Source: Paramecium sonneborni
Lineage: Eukaryota > Ciliophora > Oligohymenophorea > Peniculida > Parameciidae
DNA length: 64,000 nucleotides
NCBI GenBank assembly: GCA_905182985.1
Contig: CAJJDN010000036.1
Location: forward strand, 312,982-376,981
Direction of reading: 5' to 3'
The translations under genes were made by a program, and so were the position numbers. How positions within the stretch are numbered: position 1 is the stretch's first letter; the number at the start of each line of letters is the position of its first letter. Under the pieces are notes generated by a model. The model ran no database searches. It was not told the DNA's origin and saw nothing but the letters and a program-made list of their open reading frames with translations. Shown here in pieces: positions 23,361 through 35,582 of this stretch.

Positions 23361-26300
23361 GTAAATAAATAAGTTCCTCCAGTTGCTATTCCATCTTTAA
23401 GCAATAACAATTAGCCTTAACCTTAATAATAAATTTAATAAGAGCCATAAAAATAATAAGAAAAATAAATTGGATAAGAGCAATCACTAGGATAAAAAGA
23501 ATTAACATAATAATAAATTACTAATCCTAATCCATAAATTGCAGTCACTTAATCTATATAAAATTAGGAATCAAATTCATCTGAAATACCTTAATAAAAT
23601 CAACATAATAAATAATTAATATTGCTTCAATAATAAGTTTTGTAATTAGCAACAGATAATTAAGAACTTTAATCACAATTATAAGAATTGTGTAAAGGTT
23701 ATAATTAACTTGTACTTAATTATGATTCATGTAATAATTTCATTTAAACTCTACCTAAAGCACTTTTACCTTAAAATTATTTAGACAGTTTAGAATAAAA
23801 TTTGAAATATTTTAAACTGTTCTAACCTTAAAATATCAATTTAGACATTTAATAATTCAATTTTAATCTATTAAAAAACTAAACTCATGTTTTCATTCCT
23901 CCTTAAATAATAGATTTTCCTATTAGCAGTAATGAATACTTAACTTAAATTATTTAGGAATAAAATGAAGAATTATCTGATATGACTGAACTTCTGGAAT
24001 AATAATAATAAGAAATTTAAAGTAAAGATCTTTATGTGTAATAATAATAATTATTAATAAATGATTTATTAAGAAAGTTAGAAGAATTTGTCAATTCTAC
24101 AAATGCCTTTAAAAAATAATTGGAAGGTTAAAGTGAAGAAAAGAAGAACTATTAATAACATATTAAATAACTTGATTTTAACATAAAGTAATAAGATTTA
24201 TAAATAAAAAATCTTTAAAAAGAGAAAGAAGTTTATAAAAGACAGGTTTAAAGTCTTTAGAGAGATAAGGATATGTATATTAAGTATAATGAAGAATTAA
24301 GAAGACAATATGATGAAGATATTTAAATAATGAATTCATAAATAGAGTAATCTTAATTATTAATTAATGACTAAGAATGCATTGAGTTAAGATAAATTAA
24401 GGATTAATTGTAATTTGATTTTGAATTAGCCAAATCTGAAATTTAAAATCTTAAATAATTATTACATGATATTAGTTCAGAAATTCATTTTGGGTTCAAA
24501 TTTTTAGGATCAATAGAAATTAGATAGATTGAAACTAAATTAGATATCTAAACATTATGTCATTAATATAGAAGAGAATATTAAAAATTAATACTTTAAA
24601 AAGAATAAAGCCATCTATCAATTCTCTAAGATTACAAAGCTTAAATATTTTAGATAAATTTGTAAAAATCCTCTTTAGAATCAATAGTAGCTTAATAAGA
24701 AAAACAAATTAATAACTATATTAATGATGTTTTATCATCAAAGAAAGAAATTTCTCTTATATGTTAAGAGTATGATTAAAAAATAGCTGAAATAAATGAA
24801 TAGAAGTTTATTGTATTAAATGAGTTAAAATAATGTGAAGATTAATTATTTTAAATTAATTTACAATTAATAAATCAAAAATAAGAATTTTAATCATAAT
24901 TAAGAAATTAAATACTTGAATAAAGTGAATAAACAACAGATTTAGAAAAGAGTCTTCAATAATCTAAAATTGAGTGTGAATTTCTTAAAAAACAAATTCA
25001 TGATAAAGAAAAGGAAATAGAAAAATATTCTTTAAATTCAAAAGAATTACAAGAATAAAGTATCAGATTAGAATAAGAAAAAAAAACGATTCAGCATTCT
25101 TTATAAAATTCAGAAAAGTTAGTTGAATTAGAAAAATAATAATTAGATTAATTACGATATCAGAGTGAATAGAAAATGCTTGAATTATAGACTTAAATAG
25201 AATAATTGACTGAATAATTAACTTAATAAATGTGTTTAAATTAGGAATTGCAATTAGATAACTAAAACTTGAATGAATAAATAGAAAAATATATAAAATT
25301 AGGATAAGAATATGAATTTATAAAATTGCAATAAGATGAATAAAATTAAACAATTTAATCATTATAAAATTAAATTTATTAATATGAAGTGTAATTAGAA
25401 AAAGTATAATATTAATATGATGAATTAATAATTGTCCATGAGAATTTCACAAATGAAAATAAGAAATTATAACAAGATATATAATGGTCAAATAATTAAA
25501 TTTCAGATTTGGAAGATTAAATTTAATAGCTAAAAGAGACTTAATAATAATATGAAAATAAGATAACTGAATTGAGCGAACAAATAGAAGAATAAAGTAA
25601 GAATTAACTTTAATAAAATTTATAACAATCTTTAGAGGAAGAATTAAACAGCAAAATAAATTTGATTAATTAATAAAGTCTATAAATTGATGAGTTATCT
25701 GATAATTTATAACAGTTAAACAATAAAACATCATTAGAAATTACTGAAATGCAGTAATAGCATATAAAGGACATAAATGAAAAAAATGATATTATATCAT
25801 AATTAGAAAGCTCTTTGCAAAATTTATTAAATTAAAATCAATTAAGTAACGATGAGTTTTTGAATTTACAATAATAAAGCGAAAATTAAATAAAATCATT
25901 ATAGTAAGAAAGTGAGAATGAAAATAACTAATTAAAATTAGAAATAAAATAATATTAGGAGAAACAAATAATGTTAGATAATTAAATTGATTAATTGAAT
26001 CAATAAGTAGAATTTTATAGCAATTAAAATTAATAATTAGCATAATAAATTGAAGAAATTCAGAATAAGTAACCTGAATAATAAATTTAATAATAAGCAT
26101 CTAATGAAGTTGATGAATAAGAATATTAGATTTTAGAATAATATAATTTGGATTTATAAAAGTAGATTGAAAAATTAGATGAAGAATTACGTAATATTGA
26201 ATAAGAGAATGAAGAATTAAAAAGTTAACACGAAAAAGCTTTAAATATAATAGCATAATTAAGATCAAAGGAACATGATGTTAGTTAATTGATGTAGTCT

Positions 26301-26797
26301 CATAATCAATACTAATCTTTATAAGAAGAAAACAATAATTTAAAATAATTGTATACTTAGAAATTAAAATAAATTGAATAATAGAATAAATAAATTTAAG
26401 ATTAAGAACAGTAATTAAATAATTATATTTAAAATGAACAAGAATATTAGAAATTAAAGATTAAGTTCCAAGAATTAAATGTAATTATTTTAATTAATTT
26501 TAGATTGAAAAAAATCAATTATAACAATAAATTGAAAAATAATAATAGACATCTTCAAAGATAGAGGATACAAAAGAATTTATTGTTGAGCAAAATTTAA
26601 AATTATAGAGGATGGAACAAGAAATTTCAAGTTTAAATTCTAAAATTTTATAATTGACAGCCCAAAGAGATGAGTTTAAAGAATAGCTAGAATTCAAATA
26701 AAAAAATATTTCTTAATAAAAACCAAGTGGATTTGTGGGAAAATTAGCGGGTTTTTTTGCAACAGAAAGCGAATTGAAGAAATTGACACAAGGTTGA
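23079..26797 (+). CDS. Long glutamine-rich coiled-coil protein (golgin-like), 1,231 aa
   Basis: One continuous frame broken by a single 23-nt intron (GTAATT...TTTTAG, near 26480). The N-terminal 150 residues are basic, Pro/Gln-rich and probably disordered (a Gly run after residue 20, then IPPGEMKEYLKPQNPHLRGK); residues about 170 to the end are almost unbroken coiled coil with very high Gln and Glu, mostly encoded by TAA and TAG. The extreme C-terminus has a short globular-looking motif SGFVGKLAGFFATESELKKL. Rod length and layout recall golgins or other tethers, but no GRIP or GRAB domain is visible. An upstream in-frame ATG at 23025 exists; I prefer 23079 (MSSQKRE), which leaves room after the WD40 stop. 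Function not assigned. Confidence 0.85.
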
Positions 26798-26864
26798 TGA
26801 ATTCTATAAAAAAATAAAATAAAATAAACAATAGAGATTTTATTATATAATTAATATTAGTATA

Positions 26865-29800
26865 ATGGAAATTTTCACATTTGATAATTGTGATCATTCA
26901 AAAGAATTCTAGTTATTAGTTTAATATTATTCTGTATTTGATGAAGATATGGAATCATAAAACAGAAGTAAATCAATTGTTGATTTGTTGGATGCAGGTT
27001 TAGAGATTTAAGAAAAATTTCGAAATAAAGTAAAATAAGAAAAATAAAGTATTTTTTTGTTTAATTTTATAGCTTAGAAAAATTTTAAAACTCCTTTAGA
27101 TTTCCTTAGAGATACTTTAAAAAACAAATTAGATAATACTCTATCTTTTTAACAGTTGTTGATATTTTCTAATCCATAAATAATAAAAAACTTTGGTAAA
27201 CCGAAAGTAATTCATCATAATGGAGATTTTTTATTGGTAGGAGGATCTTTAGGGAATATTTTATATTATTCTTAATAATAGACAGATATTATTATTTAAT
27301 AATAGAAAATAGGAGCAGTAACAGCTTTAGATTCATTAAATGATTTAGTAGGAGTTGGTTATGAGAGTGGATGGATTAGTATAATAGATATGAAAAAAAA
27401 GAAGCATTTGTGTAGTTGTTAAAATATTACAAAATCAAAAATAATAGTTATGAAGTTCATGTTTTAATCTAAGAAATTTTATAATGTAATAACTTCTGAT
27501 GATACAGGAGTAATAAGAATAGTGAATTTTCGGAAAGGAATGTTTGGATTTGATTATGAAATATAATTAACAATTCCACGATAATAATATCCAATGGTAA
27601 ATATAATAGTATTTAATAAAAATGAGTCAAAGGAATTCATGGGTGATTTATATGAAAAATCAAGTAGAATAATAGGATTCTGTTCTTTGAGTAGATTTTA
27701 CCTCATAATAGTTTATAAGGATGATGAGAAGAAATTGAAGTCAATAATAGAGATTGACAATCCACATATATCATCTCCAGAGAAACCTTTTTATTGTTAT
27801 ATTTCTCATGGGTATGGTATTTTACCACCACCAAATTAAGATTAAGAGGAGAATTGGAAAGATAAAAGATTGATAATTTTATTATGTTGGAATTGTCATA
27901 TGTATTTTTTGATCAGAAGTAATGATTAAGCAAGATATATGACATTAAAACCATTGATATTTAAATAATAGATACATGCAGCTTATTTTGTTGAGTAATC
28001 AATTATAGAAGTGATCACTGCGAATCAAAATATTTATTTATTTAATACAGTACATTTAGAATTGCAAATAGTGCCAAAGGGAATAGAATAAATACCATAT
28101 TTTATTTAAAAAAAGAATTGGCCTGATTCTCCATTCACCTCTCTCTATTAAGTAGAAGTATTAAACAAAGATGAAGGAGTTGGATTTAAATAATATCCTC
28201 TATAATATTAGATATATGCATTAAACAAATAAACAAGATAAATTCATATTTTAGTTGAAGGATCTATTGTAATTGGAAGTATTAATAATTTAGAATAATC
28301 TATTGATATTTTTATTTCAAATAAAGATTGGGCTAAAGGTATGCTTTTAATTCTTGCTTTGATGGATGGAAGTATGAAATCTACTCCAATAAAATTTAAT
28401 ACATAGGTTTTAAAAAGAAAAGTATTGGAAATAGCCACACATTATATCAAAGTAGTTTTAGATGAAATTAGATCCACTTTAGATAAACATAAAACTCTAA
28501 TTTATACACCTAGTTCTTTATATGGACATTAATAAGATGTAGAAAAAGTTAAGACTCTACTTTCTATGTTGGTTGATTTCCTTCTTAGAGTTTCAAGTGA
28601 TATCTTATTCAATTAAATATATTCTATAATAAAGAAATTTCTAAATGGAGATATTAGTTTGATTTGCAATGAATTAAGTTTATATCTCAAAAATGGAAAG
28701 GTTAAAGTAATTGATGCAAATGAATAAACTATAAGTAACATATCTATTATTAATAAGATTAGATGAAATATTGCAATACTATATTCGTTTGGGAGATCAA
28801 TAATGTATAGATTCTTTTATTTCTAAAATTGATTATTCCAAAATTAATACTGAATAATTGATTTAACTCTGTCTTGTCAATAAACTAACAACAAGTTTAA
28901 GTTATGTATGTACAAGATCTGGAGACTTTCTTACTCCTTTAGCTAAACTATGGGGAATTATATAATCAGATATTAAAAAGAAGGATCCATAAATTGTCAT
29001 TGAACAAGGAAAAAGCATTATTCTATATTTAGAATAAACTTTACATATTGAACAATTAGTTAAAGAAAAGTCTGATTAAATATCCTTATGGTTATTTGAA
29101 GTTCAAACATTGTTTTTATTAATGAGTATAGATTTTGGTGGATGTGTTTAATTATGTTATAAATTCTTTATATCACCTTATGATTAGTTTTTAGAAAAAG
29201 AAAGGTTAAAAAAATATTACAATAACATGACTTAAGCTTTTTAAAAGTTAAAAACTATTAAAGATTAAAATGATTTGAAATATCAATTGATTTAATTATA
29301 AATTAAAACCTTACCTGATGCAATTGCATGGGATAAAATGATTAATTAAGTTGGAAGATCTATTTAAGCTAGCATTTTGAGTAAAGATTACACAGAATAA
29401 TTACAAATCAAATAATTAACTGAATTATTCTTAGATTTAGTCAGTGAACATAGACATTTGATATTTTTACCTCTTTAGTGTTTACCATTGCCTAATATAT
29501 TACATAATGATGAACCAACTCTTAAATATTGCTTAATTTATGCTTACAACTAATTTATAATCAATTTATTTAAGAAATATCCAGCTGTTGATAAAGAAGA
29601 TGTTTTAAATTCTATGGCATCTGATGGATAATTTGATTGGGTTAAAATGTATTTAAATGAAGAACTTAAAAACTATGGAAGAGCACTAGATTTCAGAATT
29701 AAAATTAAGAATTAATTATAAAATTTAAATATCTAAGTCAAATTTGAAATCTTCAAATGGATTTCTAAAGTTTTATCTCAAGATCCTCCCATTCCATCTA

Positions 29801-31102
29801 TTGAATCTTTTCGTGATAGAATCTTAAATCATATTGGATCATTGGTATCATTTAGTGCGATTCACACTAGATCATTGATCTCAAAGTATTTTCAAGCTAA
29901 TGATATCAGTATCCTTAATAAAATGGGAGAATTGCCTAAATTATAATTAGAATATCTAGAATAAATCATGTAAGTTGATAGAAAATAATATTAATCAAAT
30001 ACAGATTTATTAAAATTATATATAAAGTTACTTTGTTAAATAAAACCTGAGAAAGTTCTAAAAGAACTATAAGAATAAGAATATCCCTTAGATGATATAA
30101 TAGGAGTATTAAGATAATATCCAGTGCCTGATGCTTTGGTTTATTTACTCGAAAGATCAGGAGCCATAACAGAAGCAATCTGTGTTAAATTAGATGATTT
30201 TATTCACAAAATTCAATAGAAAGCATTCTTGAGTAAAGTATTTATAAATTTAAAATATTTAGAGTGAATTTTATTGTTATTTTTTGGAGATTTGCAACAT
30301 CTGTCTTAGAAATAAAAAATTAGATGAGTTGGATGAATCATGGGATATGGTGACTTAGTGCATTTTAGAACTCTCTTAAAACAGATATACCCCATAACCC
30401 TATACATCTTATTTAGAGGAATATATTCCTTTATTATTAAAGAAATGGGCAGAATGCAGTCATTTAGATGCATTTCTTCATAAAATAACAACAAAATACA
30501 TGAGATTAAGTTCATCTAAGCTTAAGATGACATTCTTGTCTATGTATACACACATTAACTTCTCAACAACAGTATATACTAAATTAGTAGATATTAATTT
30601 TATTAAATGCATTTAAATAATGAGAGGAATAGTTTAATTCTCACTTAGAGGGTAAGGTTATTTACCAGGTTGTTATTCCTGTCATAATTATTATGAGTAA
30701 GATTAAGAAGTTCAACCAATAATCATTTTAGCTTGTGGTCATACTTTTCATTTAAATTGTCTTAATCTAGATGAAAGGGCTTATTATCATTGTCCAGTTT
30801 GTTTAAAAAGTCCAAAAATAGCTATTGTTCATTTACTCCATTAATTGAAATCAAAAAAGTATTTGCTAAAGGCTGATAACTAATAAGAAACATAAAATCT
30901 AAAGAATTAAAACCCTTTGGCTGTCAGTATCATTAAGCAAGGGTAAAAGAAATAGGCAGAAATTGACTAAAATGCTAAATTCATCCAAAAGGAAAGTTAA
31001 GAATTTATCAGAAGATAAAAATAAATGGAAAAGTTAAAAAAATTTGAATAATTAAAATGTGATAGTTTGAATAAGATTTGTCAAGGTGTTATGCCATATT
31101 GA
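26865..31102 (+). CDS. VPS8: VPS8, CORVET tethering-complex subunit
   Basis: Large protein of about 1,380 aa with introns including 24, 23 and 25 nt. The N-terminal part forms a divergent WD-type propeller (GDFLLVGGSLGNILYY, ALDSLNDLVGVGYESGWISI, YNVITSDDTGVIRIVNF). The central Vps8 region contains LDEILQYYIRLGDQQCIDSF and LCLVNKLTTSLSYVCTRSG, in the order expected of this family, followed by a long alpha-solenoid. The C-terminus carries a RING-H2 finger: CYSC-x-N, ACGHTFHLNC and HCPVC. Vps8 binds Rab5-type GTPases and tethers early endosomes in CORVET. The polybasic coiled tail after the RING is typical of ciliates. The start ATG at 26865 follows the previous stop by 67 bp. Paralogues are likely. 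Confidence 0.9.
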
Positions 31103-31340
31103 AAATAAAATCTATGTAATTTTAATTAGTTTTGAATTAACATACAGAATATGTTTGCTATATATAATTAATTTTGAATTTTATGAATTTAACATTTAAA
31201 AAAATAAGGCCGTAAACAACGGTTTCTAAGATTTGAAATTCCTCTCATCATTAATTGATATTTTAATTATTTCAATAAATATTTCCTATTATGAGCAAGA
31301 AGAGAAAGCAAGACCAAAAACTTAAGCTAGATAGAGAAAA

Positions 31341-31719
31341 ATGATTATTTTGAATAATTCAACATTAGACACTTATGATTCTACAGAAAATTTAATTGAT
31401 TGTTTATGTCCTTCTATATAGTAGGATGCTAAATTCGTTTTCATAAAAACCAGAGAACAAGCTTTGAGACAACCATTTTCAGTTTAAAGAAGAAAAAAAT
31501 TGGATGAAAAACCTAAATATTAACTCAATGCCAAAAAGAAAACCATCATAATTAAAGAAATTACAGAATAACCTGTTCCATTTAAAAAAACTATCGAATA
31601 AAAGATTGATCATTCATTTTACATTGTCAAGTAAATGCATATAAATATTTAGTTCTTTTAACATGCTTAAAACAATGAGATAAGATAAAATGAAATTATT
31701 TAAGTGCAATTTTAATTGA
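31341..31719 (+). CDS. Small basic protein, 118 aa, unknown
   Basis: Not recognised. A 22-nt intron (31631-31652) joins exons of 290 and 67 nt to give 119 codons including TGA. The protein begins MIILNNSTLDTYDSTENL, is rich in Lys, Gln and Ile in the middle (a KKKTIIIKEI block), and has no membrane segment or zinc motif. If the intron is not spliced, the frame runs on into the GYF gene, so a fused model is possible; the AT-rich spacer at 31720-31757 favours two genes. A short upstream ATG at 31291 (MSKKRKQDQ) is out of frame. Confidence 0.55.
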
Positions 31720-31757
31720 TTTTTTATTTTGCTATTAAATATACGTGTAAAATTTTA

Positions 31758-33444
31758 ATGAGCTCTCCTTCGACTCTCCTTGACTATCAACCAAGTAAAT
31801 AACCAAGCCCTAACATAATAAAATTGTTAACACAACATTAAGACTTGTTTCTCATTTAGAATTAACAACCCTCTACTTTTGGTGCCTAATATCCTTTAAA
31901 ATTGGATGCTAAGGAAATTCTTATAGAAGTTTAACCAGATCAAAAATTTACACATCCTAAATACTTCTAAAAAGATAATAAAGTGTAAAAAATTTCTAAA
32001 TAACCTGCTTCTACAATTTTTGTGGAAAGTGGACTTTGTGATCCTAATAAAAAAGCATGGTTTTACTTAGATGAAAATTCAAAATCATAAGGACCTCACA
32101 CTTCTGCAGAAATTGATTAATTGATAACTAAAGGCACCATAAATATGCAAACTAAAGTTGCTTTAGAAACCTTAGATAAATTGGTTAGAGTTGAAAAGAT
32201 TGTTTAAGCTATTAATAAAAAAAAAGAAGCTGATTCAAAATTAAAAGAAGCATCTAAATTAAAATAAGAAGAAGAAAATTTATAAAAATAACTTGATTCT
32301 CCAACTAAAATTGAAAAATAAGAAATATAAGAAGAACCTAAAGTCCAATAATCTAAATAAAAAGAAGAATAAGGGATTGATTTTGAAATAGATTATTCAA
32401 AAATTAAATAGAATATCGATATGGGTTAATGGGCAAAACCTTTAGTAGCACAACCTATTCAGGTTAAAGTTACTAAGGCTTATGTAAATAATCCATAATA
32501 ATCAAAATAATAATCTAAATAAACAAATATGGCAATAGAAAGAAAAAGAACTGATAATAAAAGTATGCATGTTGAAGGAAATAAAGGAAATTTATATTAA
32601 AAAAAAGGATATGAAAAGTAAATCAAAAATTTATACATTTAGATAATAAGAAGTAATCTTAGAGGTCAAACCAAAAGAAGAATCAGATTAAACATTCAAT
32701 CAAGAAGTTTAAGATTATTTACAAAAATTAGAAGCTAGAAAACCAGCAAAAGTCAAGGAAGAGATTTAATAATAATCTGAAAAATTGCCACAACAATAAA
32801 TTTAAGTTCAAAAATAATAAAAATTGAAAACTGAACCACCAAAATAAGATTAAAAATTACAATCTAAATAACAATAAGATACTTTTGATAGTGATAAAGA
32901 CGAATGGGAAACTGTTGGATCAAAAAAAAATCCAAAAAAAAAAACAGAATAATAATAATAAAAATCAACAATGAAAGCTGACTAAACAACAATAACTTAG
33001 AAAAAATAAGAGTAAGAATAATAATAATAACAACAATATTAGCAATAATAATAATAATAACAACAATAATAGCAATAATAATAATAATAATCAAAAGGAG
33101 AAGATGATGACGAGGATGAAGAAGGATGGTAAACTGTTGGAGCATCAAATAAAGATAAAAAAAAACCAGTTAATAAAAAAATTTAATAAAAAAATTCCAA
33201 TATTCCTGGATTTGCAGTTGAAATAAAAACTGATTCAATAACTGTTTCATCAGGTTCGGCTAAGAAACCACCTGCTTAAAAACAAAAAAAACCTGAACCT
33301 GTTTAATAGTAACAACCTTAATAATTACAATAATAAATTTAACCACCAAATCCTCAAACTAATGATGATGATGATGAAGGTTGGATCGAAGTAGAAGTTG
33401 GTCAAGCTCCAAAAAAGGTTGCCTAACCCAAAAAAGGAAAATGA
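31758..33444 (+). CDS. GYF-domain protein with polyglutamine tract
   Basis: A 553-aa protein with one 25-nt intron (GTAAATC...ATTTAG near 32620). About residues 90-125 form a GYF-like domain: KAWFYLDENSKSQGPHTSAE-IDQLI, where W-x-Y, the bulky-residue G-P and the following helix match the GYF fold that binds Pro-rich peptides (GIGYF family, translational repression). The rest is low-complexity, Lys/Gln/Glu-rich. An acidic-aromatic motif occurs three times: DEWETVGSKK, EGWQTVGASN and EGWIEVEVG. A Gln run encoded by mixed TAA, TAG and CAA lies between the first two. Function as an mRNA-silencing adaptor is inferred from the domain only. Confidence 0.75.
33018..33091 (+). repeat. Polyglutamine tract encoded mainly by TAA/TAG
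   Basis: About 24 consecutive codons are Gln except for one Tyr, as TAA (most), TAG and CAA in no fixed order. Under the standard code this would be a wall of stops; the frame is intact on both sides. The reverse strand gives a meaningless Ile-rich frame. Confidence 0.85.
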
Positions 33445-35130
33445 CACCTTTAGTATAATATGTTAAATAAATAATAAAATATTAAAGATATATAATCTGA
33501 TTGTTTATGATTCAATTTATAAATAATTTGATATATTTATATATTTAGTTTTATTTATTAATTAGAAATTTAAATACTTAAAATAGATTATTCTCGTATT
33601 TGTATTATATTCTCACTTAAGTTAAGATTTATTATTGTTCTTAAGATCTTATAAGATTTTTATTAAAAGGTAAATTAATTTAACTAAAAATTCCTCTCCA
33701 AACCTTGGATGAGATTGAATATTTATCAATTGTTTATTTATATCTTAGAATACTAAAAATAATAAATAATTATTATAATATATTAATAAAAGTTATCAAC
33801 TCAGGTTTACACTTGGTTGAGAATCTATTGTTTGACATTTCATAATAATCTTGAAAAATAATTATATTAGTTGAGCAATGGTATATCAGAATTACAAATC
33901 TTTATTTTTTTAACTCTTATTTATCTATTTGATCTATCCGACTTTTAAACAAACGAACTCTGCTAGCTTTTTGGAAAAAATACGGATTATTTATTAGAAA
34001 AGTGTTTTTTAATGATTAAATCCACTGGTGATGAAGTATTATTGTATTCTTAATTTTATTTTAAGTTATTTATGTAAATTAGCTCCTCGTTTACATGCAT
34101 AACTCTTTCAGTGTTATATCTCTCAGTTTTTATTTATTGTACCCGTTTTTATTATTATTAGCTTTTTATTCTGACTTGTGGAATTCTCATTGGATGTAAA
34201 GGCTGAACAATTTTTTTTTTTTCTTTAATTTTAAACCATGGACCAAGTCCATCAGAATCATGAGGTTAGAAGTCTAAATTAATTAATTAAAAAACCTTCT
34301 TAATCATCAAAAAGCATTGATGTCTATAAAGCTAGACTACACTTTTTCATATATTGTTTTTATAAACTTTTGATTTATTAAAAAAATTAAAAGTAGCAAG
34401 CTATTTTGAAAATTAGTCACAAAAATCATTTATAATCTCAATAGATACTAAAAGAGAGTACTCTAATTATTTGAGTTAAATGAATCGCTTATGAATTTCA
34501 TTTATTTTAGTATCATTAAAAATAATAAAAGGGACTGACCTAATAAATAAAAAAATTAGATTTATTTAAGTATATATATGATATTAAAATTAATTATTAT
34601 GAATTTTACACATTTTTATCTTTTAGATATCATCTTAACCATAATTGATTCTTATTTAGCATAATTTAATCGTATCAAGTACATCTGTCAATATAAATCT
34701 AATTAAAAAACTTAAAAAATCATTCAAGAATAATCAAGTAATTATTAAGATGTTAAATTAAAAATAATAAAAATAATTGAGGAAAAATGATAAAAATTTG
34801 GATTTGGAAGAAATATACAAAAAAAAATTCATTCAGCAATTATGACAAGAGGATTACAAAATCAATGTTTTTTTTCCATAAAGTAAGATATTTAGTAATT
34901 CAAATAATCTTATGTCTCCATCCAATTTTTAAGTTTTAATAACACCAATCAATATATATAATTATGGGTCCTATATTTCTTATTTTAAATAAAATTGGTT
35001 ACTTTGATTCTTTTATTCAGAAAATATAATATTAATTTATTCTCTCAGTTCTTTAATAGTCATAAAACATGACAATTGGGAAAGGTCAAACTTAAATTCA
35101 AATTCTGTATCATTATGCAAAACAATGATG
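33445..35130. other. Gene-poor region of 1.7 kb
   Basis: Long spacer between convergent genes. 33445-33900 is plain AT-rich sequence. 33900-34300 is less AT-rich and contains short coding-like scraps on the minus strand (for example HDSDGLGPWFKIK near 34240 and MKKCSLALQTSM near 34350) in different frames, suggesting a decayed gene. A 63-codon frame at 34599-34790 is listed separately. No tRNA box B, snRNA or known repeat recognised. Confidence 0.45.
34599..34790 (+). CDS. Possible micro-protein, 63 aa
   Basis: ATG to TGA frame of 64 codons: hydrophobic start MNFTHFYLLDIILTIIDSYL followed by a Lys/Gln-rich helix ending KLKIIKIIEEK. Composition is protein-like, with Gln from TAA and CAA, but the length is within chance for this code and no homologue is known. 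It could be a remaining exon of a decayed gene. Confidence 0.25.
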
Positions 35131-35541
35131 TCAATCAAAAAAACTGATTCCTAAATAATTGTAAATATGTACTAATTATGTATTTGTACATTTAGATAAA
35201 GCTTTCCAAACCCTTTTTTATAAATCATTCATTTTTAAATATTAAAAAGGACTAATAGTTTGGTTAATAAATTACTCATTAATGAATTTAATTTGACTGA
35301 GTGAGGTTGAAGTGTTATTAGATTCAAAAGTGACAAAGGAATTTCTTCTTTATTATCTTGGACTTTAATTATTGTCTCCTTTTGAAGAAGTGGAAGTTCT
35401 ACGATATGATGAAATATCTATAATTCTGCCTAATTAACTAGATTCGAAGCTTGTGGTTCTTTCAACATCTGATGTTTCTGATTCAAAATTTGTGTGATTA
35501 TGATTCATAGAAACCTGTTTTAATATTGGTTATTAAGACAT
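35131..35541 (-). CDS. Small Ser/Asn-rich protein, 136 aa
   Basis: Intronless frame of 137 codons including TGA. The N-terminal 90 residues are Ser/Thr/Asn/Gln-rich with several Arg-Ser-type phosphorylation-like sites (SSYRRTSTSSKGD, QRRNSFVTFES) and likely disordered; the C-terminal 45 residues (MNDLQKRVWKALSKC-TNTQLVHIYNYLGI) look folded. It starts 41 bp downstream of the stop of the calcium-channel gene on the same strand. No family recognised. Confidence 0.6.
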
Positions 35542-35582
35542 TTTCTACATATATAAAAATATTAAATTTCATACAAACAAAT

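Noticed and set aside
32864..33148. Hydrophobic Ile-rich frame on the minus strand
   Set aside because: It is the reverse complement of the TAA-encoded polyglutamine tract of the GYF gene.
31341..33444. One fused gene from 31341 to 33444
   Set aside because: The unspliced frame crosses a very AT-rich, non-protein-like stretch (31690-31757), and a standard 22-nt intron gives the first gene its own TGA.
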